From Clostridia bacterium (GTDB lineage: Bacteria; Bacillota; Clostridia; Oscillospirales; Acutalibacteraceae), in the NCBI GenBank assembly GCA_017442445.1, contig JAFRZS010000203.1:1-17822 (forward strand): 17,822 nt of DNA. The letters are read 5' to 3'. A program made the position numbers and the translations under genes. Shown piece after piece: positions 15,232-17,822 of the stretch. Below the pieces are notes generated by a model. That model was not told the DNA's origin. It did not search any database and saw only the letters and a program-made list of their open reading frames with translations. Position 1 is the first letter of the stretch; each line of letters begins with the position of its first letter.

Positions 15232-16630
15232 TTCAAGAGCTTCGGGAGTGCTTATGCATATTTCTTCTCTGCCGGGGAAATTCGGTATAGGCACGCTGGG
15301 ACAAGAAGCATATGCTTTTGTAGATTTTTTAAAAAGTGCCGGACAAAAATACTGGCAGGTGTTACCCATAGGGCCGACAGGCTTCGGTGACTCACCGTAT
15401 CAGAGCTTTTCAAGCTTTGCGGGAAATGAGTATTTCATAGATTTTGATTTGCTTGAAAAGGAAGGGTATCTCAAAAAAAGCGACTACGAAAATATAAAGT
15501 GGGGGACAAAAGAGGAGTCGGTTGATTACAAAATTCTGTATGAGAATAGGTTTAAAGTTTTTAAAAAGCTGTTTGAAAATTTTGAAAAAAAGACACCTGA
15601 AGCCTTTCATGAATTTATAAAAGTAAATACATGGGTAAAAGCTTATTCCGATTTTATGGTAAAGCAAAAACGTTTTGGTGAAAACTTTGACGGCGAAGAC
15701 AGACTTTATCAGATGTTACAATTTTTCTTTTTTGAACAGTGGGGGAAATTGCACAGTTACGCGAATGATTGCGGAATAAAGATAATCGGGGATATACCGA
15801 TTTATGTAGCGCAAAACAGTGCGGATATTGAGTCAGAGCCCGAACAGTTTTTACTTGACAAAAATTTAAAACCCATTAAAGTTGCAGGTTGTCCTCCCGA
15901 TGATTTCTCAGAAGACGGACAACTGTGGGGTAATCCTCTTTATGATTGGGATTATATGAAAAAAACAAATTATGAATGGTGGGTTAGACGGATAAAGCAT
16001 TGTGAAAAGCTTTTCGATATCGTCAGAATAGACCATTTCAGAGCATTTGATTCATATTACTCAATCGACAGCGAAGCTGAAAATGCTCAAAAAGGTGAGT
16101 GGTGTAAGGGGCCGGGGATAGATTTTTTTGATGAGGTAAAAAAGCATACAAATATCCCGATAATAGCGGAGGATCTCGGCTTTTTGACACTTGATGTAAA
16201 AGCACTTCTGAAACAGTGCGGATATCCGGGAATGAAGGTTTTACAATTTGCTTTTGATTCAAGAGAGGAAAACGATTATCTACCTAACAACTACCCAAAA
16301 AACTGTGTGGTATATACAGGAACTCATGATAACAACACCATACTCGGTTGGTTCGATGAGGCAAGTGAAACTGAAATAAAAGAAGCAATACAATATATGC
16401 GCCTGACAAAATCTGAGGGATATAACTGGGGTATGATGAATACTGCATTATCATCTATAGCAGATACGGTTATTCTGACAATGCAGGATATACTTTCTAA
16501 AAAATCAGATGCAAGAATGAACACACCCTCAACCGTGGGGGATAATTGGAAATGGCGCATGAAGAAAAATGAAATTACAGACGAGTTGGCGGAAAAATTA
16601 AAAACGCAAACAAAAATATACGGTCGATAG
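15224..16630 (+). CDS. malQ: 4-alpha-glucanotransferase (amylomaltase, GH77)
   Basis: Disproportionates malto-oligosaccharides in the cytoplasm, releasing glucose and longer chains for the phosphorylase. The 468-residue protein is of the short Thermus/plant DPE1 type, without the N-terminal extension of E. coli MalQ (about 694). Motifs are SLPG-FGIGTLG near the start, WQVLPIGPTGFGDSPYQ, GDIPIYVA, nucleophile D270 in RIDHFRAF, acid/base E316 in IIAEDLG, and transition-state D369 in GTHDNNT. Start is GTG at 15224, overlapping the ATPase stop by eight bases, with GGAGG nine bases upstream; starting later would lose the conserved N-terminus. The phosphorylase follows after 10 nt. Confidence 0.95.
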   Translation: MINSRASGVLMHISSLPGKFGIGTLGQEAYAFVDFLKSAGQKYWQVLPIGPTGFGDSPYQSFSSFAGNEYFIDFDLLEKEGYLKKSDYENIKWGTKEESVDYKILYENRFKVFKKLFENFEKKTPEAFHEFIKVNTWVKAYSDFMVKQKRFGENFDGEDRLYQMLQFFFFEQWGKLHSYANDCGIKIIGDIPIYVAQNSADIESEPEQFLLDKNLKPIKVAGCPPDDFSEDGQLWGNPLYDWDYMKKTNYEWWVRRIKHCEKLFDIVRIDHFRAFDSYYSIDSEAENAQKGEWCKGPGIDFFDEVKKHTNIPIIAEDLGFLTLDVKALLKQCGYPGMKVLQFAFDSREENDYLPNNYPKNCVVYTGTHDNNTILGWFDEASETEIKEAIQYMRLTKSEGYNWGMMNTALSSIADTVILTMQDILSKKSDARMNTPSTVGDNWKWRMKKNEITDELAEKLKTQTKIYGR

Positions 16631-16640
16631 GGGAATAAAA

Positions 16641-17822
16641 GTGAGCAAGATAAGTAAAATCGCAGAGATGTATTCTGACGGCAAAAGGTTATCTGAAATG
16701 ATACCTTTTGAGCTTCATAATGCACTGTCAAAAGCATTGATGTATAAAATAATTCCTCGTATGGAGGAATCCAAAGAAAAGCACAACAACTCAAGACGAG
16801 CCTATTATTTTTCTGCGGAATTTTTAGTCGGCAGAGCAATATACAATAATCTTATGAAACTCGGAATGCTTGAAGATATTGAAAAAGAGCTCAACGAAAA
16901 AGGTACATCGTTAAAAAGTCTTGAAATAATTGAAGATGCGGCATTAGGTAACGGCGGTCTGGGAAGATTGGCGGCTTGTTTTCTTGACAGTGCCGCAACA
17001 ATGCAAATACCTTTGGACGGCTACGGAATCAGATATAAATACGGAATGTTCAAGCAAAGACTTGAAGACGGATTTCAGAAGGAATCGCCTGACAATTGGA
17101 CACGGTTCGGTGACCCGTGGTCAGTAAGACATGAGGGTGAAGCGGTCAATATCCATTTTTCCGATATGACCGTCCGTGCAATTCCTTATGATATGCCGAT
17201 ATTGGGGTACGGAACAAAAAATGTATCAATATTAAGGCTCTGGCAGGCTGAACCTCTGACAGAATTTGATTTCACGGAATTTGATGCACAGAATTATGAC
17301 AAAGCCGTAAAAGAAAAGAACAGAGCAGAGGATATTTCAAGAGTGATATATCCCAATGACTCAACACAACAGGGTAAGCTTTTAAGACTTCGTCAGCAGT
17401 ATTTCTTTACAAGTGCATCTTTAAAGGATATCGTAAGAAATTACAAGAAAAATCACGATGATTTAACAAAACTCCACGAGGAAGTTACTATACAGCTTAA
17501 TGACACACACCCTGTATTAGCAATTCCTGAGCTTATAAAAATTCTCACCGATGCAGAAATTCCGTTCAATAAAGCTGTTGAAATTGCAAAAGAGGTTTTC
17601 AATTATACAAACCATACCGTAATGCCCGAAGCACTTGAAAAGTGGGATATAAAGCTCATTAAAAAGATTTCTCCGGAAATTGCAAAAATCATAACAAAGC
17701 TTGATACAAAATGCAGAAACGAATGTGATATAAGAATTATCCGTGATGATGTTGTGAATATGGCATACCTTGCGTGTTACTGCTCGAAGTATATAAACGG
17801 CGTTGCAAAAATTCACACAGAG
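16641..17822 (+). CDS. glgP: Glycogen/maltodextrin phosphorylase (GT35), cut by window end
   Basis: The first 394 codons of a phosphorylase that releases glucose-1-phosphate from alpha-1,4-glucans with PLP and phosphate. The frame runs open from GTG 16641 to the last base and ends in VAKIHTE, a family motif. Other signatures are YYFSAEFLVGRAIYNN, ALGNGGLGRLAACFLDS, DGYGIRYKYGMFKQ, NDTHPVLAIPEL and NHTVMPEALEKW. The PLP lysine region would lie beyond the window; the full family length is about 750-830 residues. Start GTG has GGGGA about eight bases upstream and lies 10 nt after malQ. Position next to MalQ indicates maltodextrin degradation, so malP would be an equally fair name. Confidence 0.94.
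   Translation, partial: MSKISKIAEMYSDGKRLSEMIPFELHNALSKALMYKIIPRMEESKEKHNNSRRAYYFSAEFLVGRAIYNNLMKLGMLEDIEKELNEKGTSLKSLEIIEDAALGNGGLGRLAACFLDSAATMQIPLDGYGIRYKYGMFKQRLEDGFQKESPDNWTRFGDPWSVRHEGEAVNIHFSDMTVRAIPYDMPILGYGTKNVSILRLWQAEPLTEFDFTEFDAQNYDKAVKEKNRAEDISRVIYPNDSTQQGKLLRLRQQYFFTSASLKDIVRNYKKNHDDLTKLHEEVTIQLNDTHPVLAIPELIKILTDAEIPFNKAVEIAKEVFNYTNHTVMPEALEKWDIKLIKKISPEIAKIITKLDTKCRNECDIRIIRDDVVNMAYLACYCSKYINGVAKIHTE

Noticed and set aside
16324..16839. 171-codon minus-strand ORF across the malQ-glgP junction
   Set aside because: Antisense to two clear genes with conserved motifs; no supporting signal.

Overview
The window looks like chromosomal DNA of a low-GC gut-type Clostridia (Ruminococcaceae/Oscillospiraceae-like). 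That is an inference from AGGAGG-type ribosome binding sites, TTGACA/TATAAT promoters, AGA-rich arginine usage, a beta-type DAHP synthase, type II dehydroquinase and a CpsD-type tyrosine kinase with a Tyr-rich tail. No rRNA, tRNA, CRISPR array or transposase gene was seen.

Layout. (1) 1-1632, plus strand: an open frame whose first ~430 bases encode a fragment of an AlbA_2/RecG-like ATP-binding protein, joined in frame to the C-terminal part of a Wzz/BY-kinase exopolysaccharide regulator. (2) 1629-2002: a palindrome-rich, MITE-like intergenic element with a perfect 16-bp terminal inverted repeat, lying between convergent genes and carrying terminator-like hairpins for both strands. (3) 3609-2008, minus: a nitrilase-superfamily hydrolase fused to a glycerophosphodiester phosphodiesterase, with its own promoter. 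(4) 10999-3659, minus: a compact aromatic amino acid operon aroF-aroB-aroA-aroC-pheA-aroE/K-aroQ. It encodes all seven shikimate-pathway steps to chorismate plus chorismate mutase/prephenate dehydratase, with genes overlapping or 3-20 nt apart. (5) 11091-17822, plus: a divergent maltodextrin-type operon. It holds a binding lipoprotein, two permeases, an MsmK/UgpC-type ATPase, 4-alpha-glucanotransferase and a glycogen/maltodextrin phosphorylase cut by the window end.

The most notable discovery is in the aro leader (10763-10999). A perfect consensus promoter (TTGACA-N17-TATAAT) is followed by an unannotated 29-codon ORF containing 9 Phe and 3 Tyr codons (core FYFYFYFIF). Downstream lies a strong intrinsic terminator directly before the aroF ribosome binding site. 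The leader can also form a pause-type hairpin and a 15-bp antiterminator that exclude each other and the terminator as in classical pheA/trp attenuation. This suggests ribosome-mediated attenuation of a complete chorismate/phenylalanine operon by Phe and Tyr supply. As far as I know, Firmicutes more often use T-box or protein regulators for such operons.

How the genes work together: the aro operon converts PEP and erythrose-4-phosphate to chorismate and on to phenylpyruvate. The mal-type operon imports malto-oligosaccharides, which MalQ and the phosphorylase convert to glucose and glucose-1-phosphate. The two operons share only the divergent promoter region.
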